DNA of 64,000 bases, from the NCBI GenBank assembly GCA_002433025.1, contig DJGZ01000042.1, positions 1 to 64,000 of the forward strand, in the 5' to 3' direction. Shown here in pieces: positions 1-9,744 of this stretch (positions are counted from its first letter, which is position 1; the number at the start of each line of letters is the position of its first letter). The notes under the pieces were generated by a model. That model had not been told where the DNA came from and ran no database searches. It saw only the letters and a list, made by a program, of their open reading frames with translations. Position numbers and translations under genes: made by a program. This DNA is from Bacteroidales bacterium UBA5833 (GTDB lineage: Bacteria; Bacteroidota; Bacteroidia; Bacteroidales; Lentimicrobiaceae).

Positions 1-37
1 ACAGATTAGTCGGATAATAGTGACAGTTTATAAATTT

Positions 38-1402
38 TTACAGTTTAATTGATCTGCTTTCCAAAGAAATATGCGCTTGTTTCCTGTATTGGAAACGTTC
101 AACTTTTATCATACTGTTATCCGCAGCTTGTGGGGCAATCACAATAAAGTCCATATTTTCGTTGTCCTGATCTACTGATTCTCCTTGTTTTGTCTTTTTG
201 TCGATCCAGGTGCCTGAGTTGGCATAAATACAAGCCTCACCTTTGCTATTGGTAAAGGATTTCAACATAGGCACATGCGTATGGCCAAAAACAACAATCC
301 TGACTTCCGAATTCTGATTCTGAAAATACTGAACATTTGACTGTTCATCGAGGAAGTTGGTATGAAGACTCCCTGGAATTGCATCTTTTATTGATGTAAT
401 CACAGGCACATTGTTATAGGCAAGTCTTTTTTCCCAGCCAGACTGACTGCAGGCTCCACTGAATAAATTCATGTCGATACTACCATCGGGTTTATTGAAC
501 GGGATCACATCGTTTATGCTAAAGCTGCCCGTAAAATTGCCAACATTGGTAACAATGATTTTGTCATCAAAATTGTCTTTAACAGGTATAAGGCTTGTCA
601 ATACAGATTTCCACGTATTGTAATAGATAAAATTGTTAACCTGTGTTTCATCGGCGGAGTTCAGTGTAACATCACGGACAGGTGTAATTTCACCGGCTTC
701 CGGGTAATTGGTTACAGAGTTAACGGCAATACGCGTAAAGAAATACCCTGCAGGCAGAGTTGTGCCGGGGGCAATGTTTTGGTTGCTGTAGGGATCCAGC
801 GCACAGAAAAAATCGTAACGGTGGCTGTGTTCTATGGCAATTTGCGGAATTGGATAATAAGTTCCGATCCCCGGTCGGTTGTTATCCCGCGCCTGATTGA
901 TTCCGGGTAAAATCAATTCAACATTATCTTCTTGAACTATCAGATCATGATTTCCGGGAACGTAGGTTACTTTTATGTTTTCGTCTTTAATTATACCATT
1001 CAGTACATCAATAACACCTTTGTTCTGAGTTGCAATTTTCTGAATAAACTCTTTCTGTGTTTTACCTTCATAAGTATCTGTTCGCGAAGGAATATACCAT
1101 TCGTCCAGCAAATCACCGGCAATAACCAGTTCGCTGACCGTTTTTGATTCACGTATATCTGTCAGAAATTCAACCAATCTCGGGAGATGTGCTACACATT
1201 CTGCATAGTTAAGGTCATTCCCCAGATGTATATCGCTGATAACTACAATTTTATTACGAACCTGACTTTCTCCTCCATTTGTTATATCAAACGGGTTGTC
1301 GCCCGTTGTCGAAGAAACGCTTTCTTTATGACAAGAGATGGCTGTAAACATTAGTACCGCGGAAGCAACAATGCTCCACCATTTAAGTTGGTTTCTTTTC
1401 AT
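38..1402 (-). CDS. Calcineurin-like metallophosphoesterase lipoprotein
   Basis: 454-residue predicted lipoprotein: positively charged N-terminus, hydrophobic stretch and a lipobox ending TAIS-C24. The metallophosphoesterase motifs are present in order: SDIHLGND (D57, H59), GDLLDEW (D97), GNHD (N151-D153) and a late FGHTHVP near residue 374, so the dinuclear metal centre looks complete. The substrate cannot be read from the sequence; nucleotides, phosphoesters and lipid A precursors are all handled by the wider family. The lipid anchor places it in the periplasm or outer membrane. It stands alone on the minus strand with a -7 promoter match at 1457-1464 and ends close to the window edge. Function is known at family level only. 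Confidence 0.85.
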   Translation of the reverse strand: MKRNQLKWWSIVASAVLMFTAISCHKESVSSTTGDNPFDITNGGESQVRNKIVVISDIHLGNDLNYAECVAHLPRLVEFLTDIRESKTVSELVIAGDLLDEWYIPSRTDTYEGKTQKEFIQKIATQNKGVIDVLNGIIKDENIKVTYVPGNHDLIVQEDNVELILPGINQARDNNRPGIGTYYPIPQIAIEHSHRYDFFCALDPYSNQNIAPGTTLPAGYFFTRIAVNSVTNYPEAGEITPVRDVTLNSADETQVNNFIYYNTWKSVLTSLIPVKDNFDDKIIVTNVGNFTGSFSINDVIPFNKPDGSIDMNLFSGACSQSGWEKRLAYNNVPVITSIKDAIPGSLHTNFLDEQSNVQYFQNQNSEVRIVVFGHTHVPMLKSFTNSKGEACIYANSGTWIDKKTKQGESVDQDNENMDFIVIAPQAADNSMIKVERFQYRKQAHISLESRSIKL

Positions 1403-2284
1403 TTCTTTGGATTTTGTTTAAACGAATAATTGATTACACTCCTGGGTGTTTGTGTGCAAAAATATTTTTATTACGAAACCTTGTTGTGGCATTTTTACAA
1501 AATCAGAAGTCTCATTTTTACAATTATTCTGAAAAAGCTGATAGCAAAGGGAATAGACTTTCCGTTTCGGCAATCATCCATAAATTTTCAAGCTGCTCTT
1601 GGCCTTAGTGTCAAGTTTAAGCATAGCCGGCAAAGAAATATTACCTGTTTGACGTAAACTTATTTTACTATAAACCCCTTAACCGGGATCAGAATGAATC
1701 GTTTTAATTCAGTTTATGCATTTCTTCAAACCTTGTTTATTTAAAAACTCCGGTCATCAGTTATTGAAGGCCAACATTGGTAAAGTTGAAAATCATATAG
1801 TCTTCGGAGCAAGGACCCGCTTTCAGAAGCCGGAACCCGGACACGGAAAGGTTGTATAAGAAAATCTTGCGGCAGCAAGCGCGAAGTGTCGCAGAGTTAG
1901 CCGGAAACCGAAGCCTGAGGGGACGTTTAATGATGAGGTTCAGGTTGAGACCGGAAGGCGGATTGGAATCCGGACAGGGACCGGAGCCGGAAAACTGCCG
2001 GGGCTGATACAGGCGGAAAATGCAGGATAGCTATTCACGAAGGAACCGGGATTAAAACCGGAATTCGCTTTAGCTGATTCAGAAATTAAGAAATATGAGA
2101 ACCACTGCATTCCGTTAAAAATTCCGGGACTGTTTTTGGCGAACCCGCTGTCCGGTCTGATCGGCTCTTCGCCGATATTCCGGAATGACCTGAAAAAGAA
2201 AATTCAAAAATATTCCACACACAGGCTCAAATTCCTGCTGAACCTTGATTTTATAATGATGCCCCAAATCTGCTACCCGAAATC
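1403..2284. other. Long intergenic region, CCGG-rich and purine-rich in its second half
   Basis: 882 bases with no supportable gene. The first part is AT-rich and holds the promoter of the phosphoesterase gene. From about 1800 to 2190 the plus strand is purine-rich with many CCGG/CCGGA words. It ends in a nested hairpin: outer stem TCCGG/CCGGA at 2150-2154 and 2180-2184, inner stem ATCGGC/GCCGAT around the loop TCTTC. Short open frames here (e.g. 1414-1608, 2136-2369) have no recognisable product or start context. It could be an untranscribed spacer, a decayed gene or a structured RNA. Confidence 0.5.
1457..1464 (-). promoter_or_regulatory. Bacteroidota -7 box for the phosphoesterase gene
   Basis: The minus strand reads TATTTTTG, an exact match to TAnnTTTG, 55 bases upstream of the ATG at 1402. 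No clear -33 box was identified. Confidence 0.45.
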
Positions 2285-4207
2285 CTACTTCTTGCCCTGG
2301 TTCTTTGCCATCTCTTCAAGCTTCTTCTGGAAGTTCGATTTCTTCACGGGCTTTTTCTTGTTCTCCTGAATCTGAGCATGAAGTTTGTCCTCGTTCACAA
2401 AACGGCGGATAAGATACATTTGCGCGAAGGTCATCAGGTTCGCCAGCAGGTAATAATAACTCAGACCGGACGAGTAGCTGTTAAAGAAGCCGAGGAACAT
2501 CACCGGCATCAGATACATCATGGTTTTCATCCCGGGCATCTGATTTCCTGTCGACATCATATCGTTATTTATCTTGGTATAGATAATTGTCGAAATGGTC
2601 ATCAGCAGGGTGAAAAGGCTCACATGGTCACCATAGAATGGGATGGTAAAGGGCAGATCGAGCACAGAATCGTAACTTGAAAGGTCATGCGCCCACAGGA
2701 ATGCCTCCTGCCTCAATTCGATGGAAGCAGGAAAGAAACGGAACATAGCAAGCAGGATCGGGAATTGCAGCAGCATGGGAACGCAGCCCGACATAGGATT
2801 CACCCCTGCTTTCTTGTAGAGGGTCATCGTGGCCTGCTGCTTTTTCATCGCATCTTCCTTCTTCGGATATTTTGCATTGATCTCGTCCACTTCAGGCTTC
2901 AGCAGGCGCATTTTGGCCGAAGACATATAAGTCTTGTATGCAATCGGGAAGAGAACAATTTTCAATAGTATCGTAAGAATTAATATGATAATGCCATAAT
3001 TCAAATTAAATCCTTCAAGAAAGTTAAAGACGGGAATAACAGCAAAACGGTTGATCCACTGCATTAAAAAGAAACTCCAGCCAAGCGGTATCTGTCTTTC
3101 AAGATCCAGCTTGTATTTGCGCATCAGGTTATATTTGTTCGGGCCAAAATAAAAGGACATCCCAAGACTTTTGTCTACCATTGGATTGAAAGGGAGTGAA
3201 AGAACAGCCTGCATCTGTTCAAGGTACTTCATCTCCTTTTCGGATTCCCGCACTTTTGTTAATTCGGCATTCTGAAACAGCTCTCCGGCAATAAGGGAGG
3301 CGGAGAAGAACTGCTGCTTAAAGGAAACCCATTTCAACCGGGTATTGATGCTTTTACTGTCATCTTTTCTTTCGCTCAGATAGTCAACTTCACCGTCCGA
3401 ATGCCGGAAATGTATGGTGGTATTAAGTTTCTCATTTTCGAGATTCTTTTCCTGTCTCAGTAAACGGGCATTCCAGTTGACGTTCAGTTCTTTTGTATTG
3501 GGAGCAATCACCCCCTCCATATTGACAAAATTCACCTCAAAGTCAACCATATAATTGTTGCCCTTGACTGTGTACAGGTATTCAATATAGCTATCGGGCA
3601 ATGCAATGCTGTCAGAGCTTCCGGCGAACAGTCTCATGGCAAAATGCAGGGAGTCATTACCGCTTACTCTTAGTTCATCCTGCCCTTCAAATCTTTGATC
3701 GGTCCATGAAGGCAGAAAGTAGAGGTTTCCTGTCGTAATCGGCCTTACATCAGTAAAGAACGCAAATTCGAACATAGAGGAATCCGGCACAAAAAGAATT
3801 GCGGGCTTACCATCAAAAGTTTTATACTCTTTTAATTCAACCTTACTGATTCGACCTCCCTTATTACTTAAGGTAAGTTTAAGCAGATCAGTTTCAATGA
3901 TAAAATCCTTATCAACCCCTGAAGCGGAGACTGCAAATGGCCCGTATACAGCGTTTGTGGCTGCAACCAGCGCACCGGAATCAAAAACTTTTGCCGGAGA
4001 TGGCATTTCGGCAACGGAATTCTTCAGCTCTTCGCGCTGAACCTGCTGAATACGGATTGAATCCGTTAATGTCCTCTGAACTGCAGCAATGGAATCCTGG
4101 GTGCGCTTCCTGGCTTCCAACTCCTCTTTTGATGGTGACATCATCACTGTGTAACCAATCATAATGGCGAAGATAAGAAGCAGGCCAATGATAGAATTCT
4201 TGTTCAT
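2285..4207 (-). CDS. yidC: Membrane protein insertase YidC
   Basis: 640 residues from the ATG at 4207. YidC/Oxa1 inserts and folds inner-membrane proteins, alone or with Sec. The sequence shows an N-terminal anchor (MNKNSIIGLLLIFAIMIGY), a large periplasmic beta-rich domain (about residues 70-360), then the conserved five-helix insertase core with the segment containing NPMSGCVPMLLQFPILLAMF, and a Lys-rich C-terminal tail ending KNQGKK. Length and order match the Bacteroidota form. An in-frame ATG twelve codons upstream (4243) is rejected because a -7 promoter match (4241-4248) overlaps it. It lies downstream of pyrG on the same strand, a gene order I recall from other Bacteroidota. Confidence 0.97.
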   Translation of the reverse strand: MNKNSIIGLLLIFAIMIGYTVMMSPSKEELEARKRTQDSIAAVQRTLTDSIRIQQVQREELKNSVAEMPSPAKVFDSGALVAATNAVYGPFAVSASGVDKDFIIETDLLKLTLSNKGGRISKVELKEYKTFDGKPAILFVPDSSMFEFAFFTDVRPITTGNLYFLPSWTDQRFEGQDELRVSGNDSLHFAMRLFAGSSDSIALPDSYIEYLYTVKGNNYMVDFEVNFVNMEGVIAPNTKELNVNWNARLLRQEKNLENEKLNTTIHFRHSDGEVDYLSERKDDSKSINTRLKWVSFKQQFFSASLIAGELFQNAELTKVRESEKEMKYLEQMQAVLSLPFNPMVDKSLGMSFYFGPNKYNLMRKYKLDLERQIPLGWSFFLMQWINRFAVIPVFNFLEGFNLNYGIIILILTILLKIVLFPIAYKTYMSSAKMRLLKPEVDEINAKYPKKEDAMKKQQATMTLYKKAGVNPMSGCVPMLLQFPILLAMFRFFPASIELRQEAFLWAHDLSSYDSVLDLPFTIPFYGDHVSLFTLLMTISTIIYTKINNDMMSTGNQMPGMKTMMYLMPVMFLGFFNSYSSGLSYYYLLANLMTFAQMYLIRRFVNEDKLHAQIQENKKKPVKKSNFQKKLEEMAKNQGKK

Positions 4208-4240
4208 GAAAATAAAATAAAGTAAATGAAAATAAGGAGG

Positions 4241-4248
4241 CAAAATTA
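4241..4248 (-). promoter_or_regulatory. Bacteroidota -7 box for yidC
   Basis: The minus strand reads TAATTTTG, an exact TAnnTTTG, 33 bases upstream of the chosen yidC ATG. It gives yidC its own promoter and decides the start at 4207. Confidence 0.5.
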
Positions 4249-4349
4249 ATCAAAAGCAGGGAAATGCACCAAAATAAATATTCTGACGATTCCAGCCCGG
4301 ATCTTTCTGCCAGATGACGGTATCTAAAGTACCCTGATACAGGAGGCCT

Positions 4350-5963
4350 CTATTTACGAAGGCTGAAATCAAGTGCTGCCTTCACAAAATGAACAAACAA
4401 AGGATGAGGGCTGGCAACAGTACTGCGGTATTCAGGATGAAACTGAATCCCAACAAACCAGGGATGCTCCGGCAACTCGATAATCTCAACAAGGTCATCT
4501 TTACGGTTTATCCCCGAAGTAAGCATCCCCGCATTCCGGTATTGATCCAGATAATGATTGTTGAATTCATACCTGTGACGATGCCTTTCTGTTATCTCTG
4601 ACTTTCCGTAAACAGCCATTGCCTTTGTACCACCGGCTATGGTGCAGGGGTATGCGCCCAGCCTCATTGTTCCGCCCTTGTTGCAAATCTTTTTCTGAGC
4701 TTCCATGATATCAATCACAGGGTGTTTGGTATCCGGGTCCATCTCAGTTGAATTCGCGCCGTTTAATCCAAGAACATTGCGGCCGAATTCTATCACGGCA
4801 CACTGCATTCCCAGGCAAATACCAAGAAAAGGCACTTTATTTTCCCTGGCAAAGCGAATGGACTCAATCTTTCCTTCGATGCCGCGATTTCCGAATCCGG
4901 GTGCTACCAGAATTCCATCAAGCCCTTCGAGTGAGGCAGCCACCGTTTCAGGGGTTATGCTTTCAGAATGAATTGCCCTGACCACTACCTTACATTCATT
5001 CACCGCGCCGGCATGCACAAAGGCTTCGTTTATTGACTTATAGGCATCCTTCAACTCCACGTACTTGCCGATCAAACCAATGATAACCTGATTTTTCGGA
5101 TGTTTAAGTTTGTACAGGAATTCTTCCCACTTTCTGAGGTCAGGCAAATGGCTGGCAGGCATGCGCATTTTCTCAAGCACCTCTACATCAAGTTTTTCGT
5201 CACGCATGAGCAACGGCACATCATAAATCGATTCGGCATCAATGGATTCTATAACAGCCGTGGGATCCACATTACAAAAGAGGGCAATCTTGTTGCGCAT
5301 ACCTTCATTGAGATGCTTTTCCGTCCGGCATACAATGATATCAGGCTGCACCCCCTGTTCAAGCAGCGCTTTTACAGAGTGCTGGGTGGGCTTGGTCTTC
5401 AGCTCTCCTGCGGCAGCAAGATAAGGAACCAGTGTAAGATGAATCACCAGGCAATCCGTTCCGATCTCCCAGCGCATCTGACGGACAGATTCAATGTAAG
5501 GCAGGGATTCAATATCACCGACAGTACCGCCGATCTCTGTGATCACAAAATCGTATTTCCCCTCATTTCCAAGCAGTTTGATTCTTCTTTTTATTTCATC
5601 CGTAATGTGAGGGATAACCTGGACTGTTTCGCCAAGGTAATCGCCATGTCGCTCCTTATCAATCACCGACTGGTATATGCGTCCTGTTGTTACGTTATTG
5701 GCCTGCGATGTCGGCACATTCAGATAACGCTCATAATGACCAAGATCCAGATCCGTCTCAGCGCCGTCTTCAGTTACAAAACATTCTCCATGTTCATAAG
5801 GATTCAGTGTACCAGGGTCTATATTAATATAGGGATCCAGTTTCTGTATGGTTACACTGAAACCTCTTGCCTGCAGCAACTTGGCCAGTGAAGCTGATAT
5901 TATTCCCTTACCCAGCGATGAAGCTACGCCTCCGGTTACAAAAACATACTTAGTTGATGGCAT
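4350..5963 (-). CDS. pyrG: CTP synthase
   Basis: 537 residues from the ATG at 5963 (MPSTKYVFVTGG). The enzyme makes CTP from UTP, ATP and glutamine. The N-terminal amidoligase domain shows the P-loop GGVASSLGKG and the DPYINIDPGTLNPYEHGE stretch. The C-terminal class I glutamine amidotransferase shows the nucleophile motif FLGICLGMQCA and the His/Glu part of the triad in IQFHPEY. Length is normal for the family (E. coli about 545). The longer reading frame to 6071 adds 36 residues with no family support, and the -7 box at 6038-6045 lies inside that extension. Cytosolic, final step of pyrimidine nucleotide synthesis. Confidence 0.98.
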   Translation of the reverse strand: MPSTKYVFVTGGVASSLGKGIISASLAKLLQARGFSVTIQKLDPYINIDPGTLNPYEHGECFVTEDGAETDLDLGHYERYLNVPTSQANNVTTGRIYQSVIDKERHGDYLGETVQVIPHITDEIKRRIKLLGNEGKYDFVITEIGGTVGDIESLPYIESVRQMRWEIGTDCLVIHLTLVPYLAAAGELKTKPTQHSVKALLEQGVQPDIIVCRTEKHLNEGMRNKIALFCNVDPTAVIESIDAESIYDVPLLMRDEKLDVEVLEKMRMPASHLPDLRKWEEFLYKLKHPKNQVIIGLIGKYVELKDAYKSINEAFVHAGAVNECKVVVRAIHSESITPETVAASLEGLDGILVAPGFGNRGIEGKIESIRFARENKVPFLGICLGMQCAVIEFGRNVLGLNGANSTEMDPDTKHPVIDIMEAQKKICNKGGTMRLGAYPCTIAGGTKAMAVYGKSEITERHRHRYEFNNHYLDQYRNAGMLTSGINRKDDLVEIIELPEHPWFVGIQFHPEYRSTVASPHPLFVHFVKAALDFSLRK

Positions 5964-6037
5964 TCTGTTTCTTGTTTTTAAAATCATTGTTAATTCCGGC
6001 AAACAACCGGACAAATGTGTATTAAAGCCAGGATCGG

Positions 6038-6045
6038 CAAATCTA
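6038..6045 (-). promoter_or_regulatory. Bacteroidota -7 box for pyrG
   Basis: The minus strand reads TAGATTTG, matching TAnnTTTG, 75 bases upstream of the pyrG ATG. It leaves a leader of roughly 65-70 bases. Confidence 0.4.
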
Positions 6046-6268
6046 TCAATACAAAAGATCAGATTATTCACCTGTACGGCTGTCAGTAACTGCCTGAAAC
6101 AGAAATTACTTTTCTTCCGGAACCCCGCTAATCAGAGCGTTAGAGATCATCCTGACACATTAACGTCAGGTGGCAAAAATACAAACCTCCGGCTAAAATG
6201 CGAGGACATGTTAAGAAATTATGAAAAGTTTTTTTAGTTCTCAATAAATCCGGGAATCACTTTTATTC

Positions 6269-6685
6269 TTATTTGCCCGACTTCACACTGTTAAGAATTG
6301 CATCATAAATTTCATCCTTATCATATGGCTTGGAGAGAAACTTATCCATACCTACTTCAAAGCTTTTTTTGCGGAATGACTCCTCTGAGTATGCTGTAAG
6401 TGCAATTATCGGTATTTCAACTTTTTTCCTTCGCAGCTCAATGGTTGCTTCCCAGCCATTCATCTGGGGCATATCTATATCCATCAGTATCACATCATAT
6501 TCTCCGTTGAGGCACTCATTTACTGCTTCCAGCCCATCTCCGACCAGGGTATAATTCCATCCCATCCTTTTTATAAGGATCTCTATAATCCTCTGATTTA
6601 GCAGATTATCTTCAGCTATCAGTATCCTTATCGACCTGTCTTCCTTTTCCATGTCAATCACAGTAGGTTCATGCCTGAATTCCAT
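6269..6685 (-). CDS. Single-domain response regulator (CheY-like receiver)
   Basis: 138 residues forming one receiver domain and nothing else. The acidic pocket is visible (E25, D26), the phosphoacceptor is D69 in ILMDIDMPQMNG, the switch Thr is T97 in IALTAY and the conserved Lys is K119 in FLSKPYD. There is no DNA-binding or enzymatic output domain, so it must act through protein contacts or in a phosphorelay. MDMPxMNG-type receivers of this kind are usually related to those at the end of hybrid histidine kinases. No kinase gene is nearby, so it is an orphan. The start could also be the internal ATG at 6652 (MEKEDRSIRILIAEDN), because the first eleven residues are not part of the fold. Confidence 0.9.
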   Translation of the reverse strand: MEFRHEPTVIDMEKEDRSIRILIAEDNLLNQRIIEILIKRMGWNYTLVGDGLEAVNECLNGEYDVILMDIDMPQMNGWEATIELRRKKVEIPIIALTAYSEESFRKKSFEVGMDKFLSKPYDKDEIYDAILNSVKSGK

Positions 6686-6778
6686 AAATTCCCGGGTATA
6701 CTTTTTTACTATCCATTAATCCGGGATCAGTAAAAAGGTAATACGGATTTCGGACAAAAAGTTAAAAAAAAATAAAAA

Positions 6779-6806
6779 AGGCTACCAGACAGAATGCTGA
6801 TAGCCT
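6779..6806 (-). terminator. Rho-independent terminator of rpoD
   Basis: On the minus strand a 10-bp stem (AGGCTATCAG with CTGGTAGCCT, one G-U pair) around an 8-base loop is followed by a long T-rich run. It lies just past the rpoD stop and before the response regulator gene. Confidence 0.75.
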
Positions 6807-6826
6807 GAAAAGATGCTAATTACCGG

Positions 6827-7693
6827 CTATTGTCCCAGGTAAGACTTCAGCAATTTACTTCTTGAGGTGTGTTTTAACCTTCGGATGGCTTTCTCTTTGA
6901 TCTGCCTGACACGTTCACGGGTCAGATCGAATTTGGCTCCTATTTCCTCGAGTGTGAGTCCGTGGTTCATGCCGATACCATAATAGAGATTAACAACATC
7001 ACGCTCTTTTTCCGTGAGGGTAGCCAGAGAACGCTGAATTTCCCTGGCCAGCGATTCGCGCATCAGACCGGCATCGGTTACAGGTGTATCTTCATCCACA
7101 AAAATATCGATGAATTTCATATCTTCATCCTCCGTAAGGGGTGCATCCATCGAAATATATCTGGTCGAGATCTTAAGCGCCGCATCTATTTTGTACTCGG
7201 GAATTTCAAGTGCTGCCGCCAGTTCATCAGGTGAAGGCGGACGTTCAAATTTCTGTTCCAGGCGGGAGGATTCTTTCTTGATTTTATTGAGAGACCCCAC
7301 CTGATTCAGCGGCAGACGTACAATTCGCGATTGCTCGGCCAATGCCTGAAGAATGCTCTGGCGTATCCACCACACGGCATAAGAAATAAATTTAAATCCA
7401 CGTGTTTCATCAAAACGCTGGGCCGCTTTGATCAATCCGAGGTTGCCCTCGTTGATCAGGTCGGGAAGGCTCAACCCCTGGTTTTGGTATTGCTTGGCGA
7501 CTGAAACCACAAAACGAAGGTTAGCCTTGCAAAGTTTCTCCAATGCCTGTTGATCGCCCTGGCGTATCCGCTGGGCAAGCTGAACTTCCTCTTCAGCGCT
7601 GATCAGTTCTTCTTTGCCGATATCCTGCAGATATTTGTCAAGCGATGCAGTCTCGCGGTTGGTTATAGACTTGGTTATTTTTAGTTGTCTCAT
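6827..7693 (-). CDS. rpoD: Primary RNA polymerase sigma factor (RpoD, sigma-70 family)
   Basis: 288 residues from the ATG at 7693 (MRQLKITKSI). Regions 1.2, 2, 3 and 4 are all present: the 2.1-2.4 block includes LRFVVSVAKQYQNQGL, DLINEGNLGLIKAAQRFD and FKFISYAVWWIRQSI, and region 4.2 includes LTLEEIGAKFDLTRERVRQIKEKA. Region 1.1 is absent and the non-conserved insert is missing, which is the usual short housekeeping sigma of Bacteroidota and fits the TAnnTTTG promoters in this window. The longer reading frame to 7804 adds 37 residues with no family support. A strong terminator follows. Confidence 0.97.
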   Translation of the reverse strand: MRQLKITKSITNRETASLDKYLQDIGKEELISAEEEVQLAQRIRQGDQQALEKLCKANLRFVVSVAKQYQNQGLSLPDLINEGNLGLIKAAQRFDETRGFKFISYAVWWIRQSILQALAEQSRIVRLPLNQVGSLNKIKKESSRLEQKFERPPSPDELAAALEIPEYKIDAALKISTRYISMDAPLTEDEDMKFIDIFVDEDTPVTDAGLMRESLAREIQRSLATLTEKERDVVNLYYGIGMNHGLTLEEIGAKFDLTRERVRQIKEKAIRRLKHTSRSKLLKSYLGQ

Positions 7694-7862
7694 AGCGAAG
7701 GTTTTTTTGAAGGCAGGATAAGACCTGACCATTCTGATTATTAACAAATCTGTAGACTTTAAGTTCAATCTGAACCAGGAAGACCGGAGTCCGTTTACAT
7801 ACACCTGAAGGGATGCGCAAGATACACATCCCTTATTTGGCTATCTTTGAAGCGGCAGGTTT

Positions 7863-9323
7863 CTACATCCCAAATCCGTAGTAAGCACGGGTTCTGTTCG
7901 GATAGATTCCCTCAAGCAAAACGCCGCCTTTTTTTCCTTCGAGTGCCCGTGACAAATCTGTCCGGCTGTTGACTGCTTTTCCATCAACCTGGGTGATGAT
8001 ATAGCCCTGCCTGATACCGGCATTACGCAGTTTACCATCCCTGAGCGAAGTTACCTGCAGGCCGCCTTCGATGCCGAGGTCAGATTTAAGATCCTTGCTG
8101 ACCGGTTCAAAAGTCGCACCCAGCAATGCATTTACATCAACTTCCTCACGTTTGACAACACTGGTATTTCCATCCCTGTTTTTTAAAGTAACGTTAAAAG
8201 CCAGATCTTTATTATTACGCCTGACGGCAACATTTACCTTGTCACCCGGACGGTGCTGGCCGATAATTTCAAGCAATTCGGAAGTTGAATTTACTGACAC
8301 CCCTTCAATATTCAGGATGATATCCCCCGATCTCAACCCTGCATCGCGGGCGGCTCCATTATCAGTCACTTCGGCAATATAAACCCCCCGTATATCGGAG
8401 ATGCCCTGCTCTTCAGCCAGCCGGCTGTCCAGTTCACGGATACTGACACCAAGAAAACCACGTTGTATGGTCCCGAACTCCCTCAGGTCTTCAACTACTT
8501 TTCGAACAATATTTACGGGAATCGCGAATGAGTATCCGGCATAATATCCGGTTCCTGAAGCAATGGCTGCATTGATCCCTACCAGCTCCCCGCGGGTATT
8601 AACCAGTGCACCTCCGCTGTTTCCTCTGTTCACGGCGGCATCTGTCTGTATAAATGATTCAATGGCAGAGCCGTCAGGAGAACCTAAGATATTGATATTA
8701 CGCGCTTTGGCACTTACAATTCCTGCCGTTACCGTAGAGGTCAGATTAAATGGATTTCCGACAGCCAATACCCATTCACCCACCTGCAACTGATCTGAAT
8801 TGCCGTAAATAATATAAGGCAGATCCTTTGCATCAATTTTAACCACAGCCAGATCTGTTGAAGGATCTGTCCCGATAATTCTGGCCTCGAATGTACGTTT
8901 GTCGTTCAGGGTCACTTCCACCTTATTCGACTCGGTAACCACATGGTTATTGGTAACTATGTAACCATCCGGAGAGATGATGACTCCCGAACCGGTGGCA
9001 ATGATCGGTGAAGACCCGCCCCTTGGAGACCTTTCCCCGAAAAATTCCCTGAAATCGAAGAAATAGTCATATACGCTGCTTTTGCGCTGATACTCTGTTT
9101 TTATGTGTACCACAGCATGAACCGTATTACTGGCCGCTGCTGTAAAATCAGGTAAAACCATGGGGGCAACCGAAACTGGCATATTGGTCAGGTATGCCGG
9201 CACCCGCTGTGAATTATCCTGAGTTGCCTGTTCACTTTTCCTGTTGCTGATCAGACTGTATGCAGCAACGGCTATTATCCCGCCGGCCATGGCTATCAAC
9301 AAACTCCCGACTATTCTTTTCAT
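7863..9323 (-). CDS. HtrA/DegP-family periplasmic serine protease, two PDZ domains
   Basis: 486 residues. An N-terminal membrane anchor or signal segment (residues 3-25) exports it to the periplasm. The trypsin-like domain carries the complete triad H127 (TNNHVV), D157 (STDLAVV) and S236 (GNSGGAL). PDZ1 follows from about residue 283 (GFLGVSIRELD), and a second, more diverged PDZ fills the C-terminus (about 385-486). The family degrades or refolds misfolded envelope proteins and is generally part of the envelope stress response. It is transcribed towards rpoD with its own upstream region. Which Deg paralogue it is cannot be decided here. Confidence 0.95.
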   Translation of the reverse strand: MKRIVGSLLIAMAGGIIAVAAYSLISNRKSEQATQDNSQRVPAYLTNMPVSVAPMVLPDFTAAASNTVHAVVHIKTEYQRKSSVYDYFFDFREFFGERSPRGGSSPIIATGSGVIISPDGYIVTNNHVVTESNKVEVTLNDKRTFEARIIGTDPSTDLAVVKIDAKDLPYIIYGNSDQLQVGEWVLAVGNPFNLTSTVTAGIVSAKARNINILGSPDGSAIESFIQTDAAVNRGNSGGALVNTRGELVGINAAIASGTGYYAGYSFAIPVNIVRKVVEDLREFGTIQRGFLGVSIRELDSRLAEEQGISDIRGVYIAEVTDNGAARDAGLRSGDIILNIEGVSVNSTSELLEIIGQHRPGDKVNVAVRRNNKDLAFNVTLKNRDGNTSVVKREEVDVNALLGATFEPVSKDLKSDLGIEGGLQVTSLRDGKLRNAGIRQGYIITQVDGKAVNSRTDLSRALEGKKGGVLLEGIYPNRTRAYYGFGM

Positions 9324-9744
9324 AACCCGGTAACTGTTTATTTAAGTTAGTAGTTTTAGTTAAATGCCCGCGAATGTTTATCCTCAGTTCTCCTGATGGC
9401 AGGCATTGATTTAAACGCAATTTAAATACCAATGTTACAAATACTGATGTTAAAAAGTGTTAATCGTCTAAATGTCAGGTACGATAGTCAAAAGCTGACC
9501 CAATTCTGTCTGCCGAACTGTATCATGAAGGAAAGCCGCATTTTTTATCAGTAACACCCTTACAACAATTGATAAACGGGTATAATGGCCCGGAATATCA
9601 AAGGCATGCAACTTTTACCTGACAAAATCTGATTATTCTGGTGCTGAACCCTTGAAAGAGGCATTATACTTTCATTTTTAACGAAAATTGTTTAATTTTG
9701 ACCCTTTCGACATGAGTATGACATTTTGTCAAAAGCCGTGACTT
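9324..9744. other. Divergent intergenic region between htrA and dapF
   Basis: 421 bases between divergent genes. It holds the dapF promoter (9693-9700) and must hold the htrA promoter, for which no exact TAnnTTTG match was found. No open frame here is credible. Confidence 0.6.
9693..9700 (+). promoter_or_regulatory. Bacteroidota -7 box for dapF
   Basis: TAATTTTG is an exact match to TAnnTTTG, 44 bases upstream of the dapF ATG. Confidence 0.5.

Noticed and set aside
2006..2100. The sequence GGGGCTGATACAGG looked like the 5' end of tmRNA.
   Set aside because: No tag-peptide reading frame, no tRNA-like 3' end and no matching stem were found downstream.
5100..5891. A 263-codon open frame on the plus strand.
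   Set aside because: It lies wholly antisense to pyrG, whose protein is unmistakable, and its translation has no recognisable domain.
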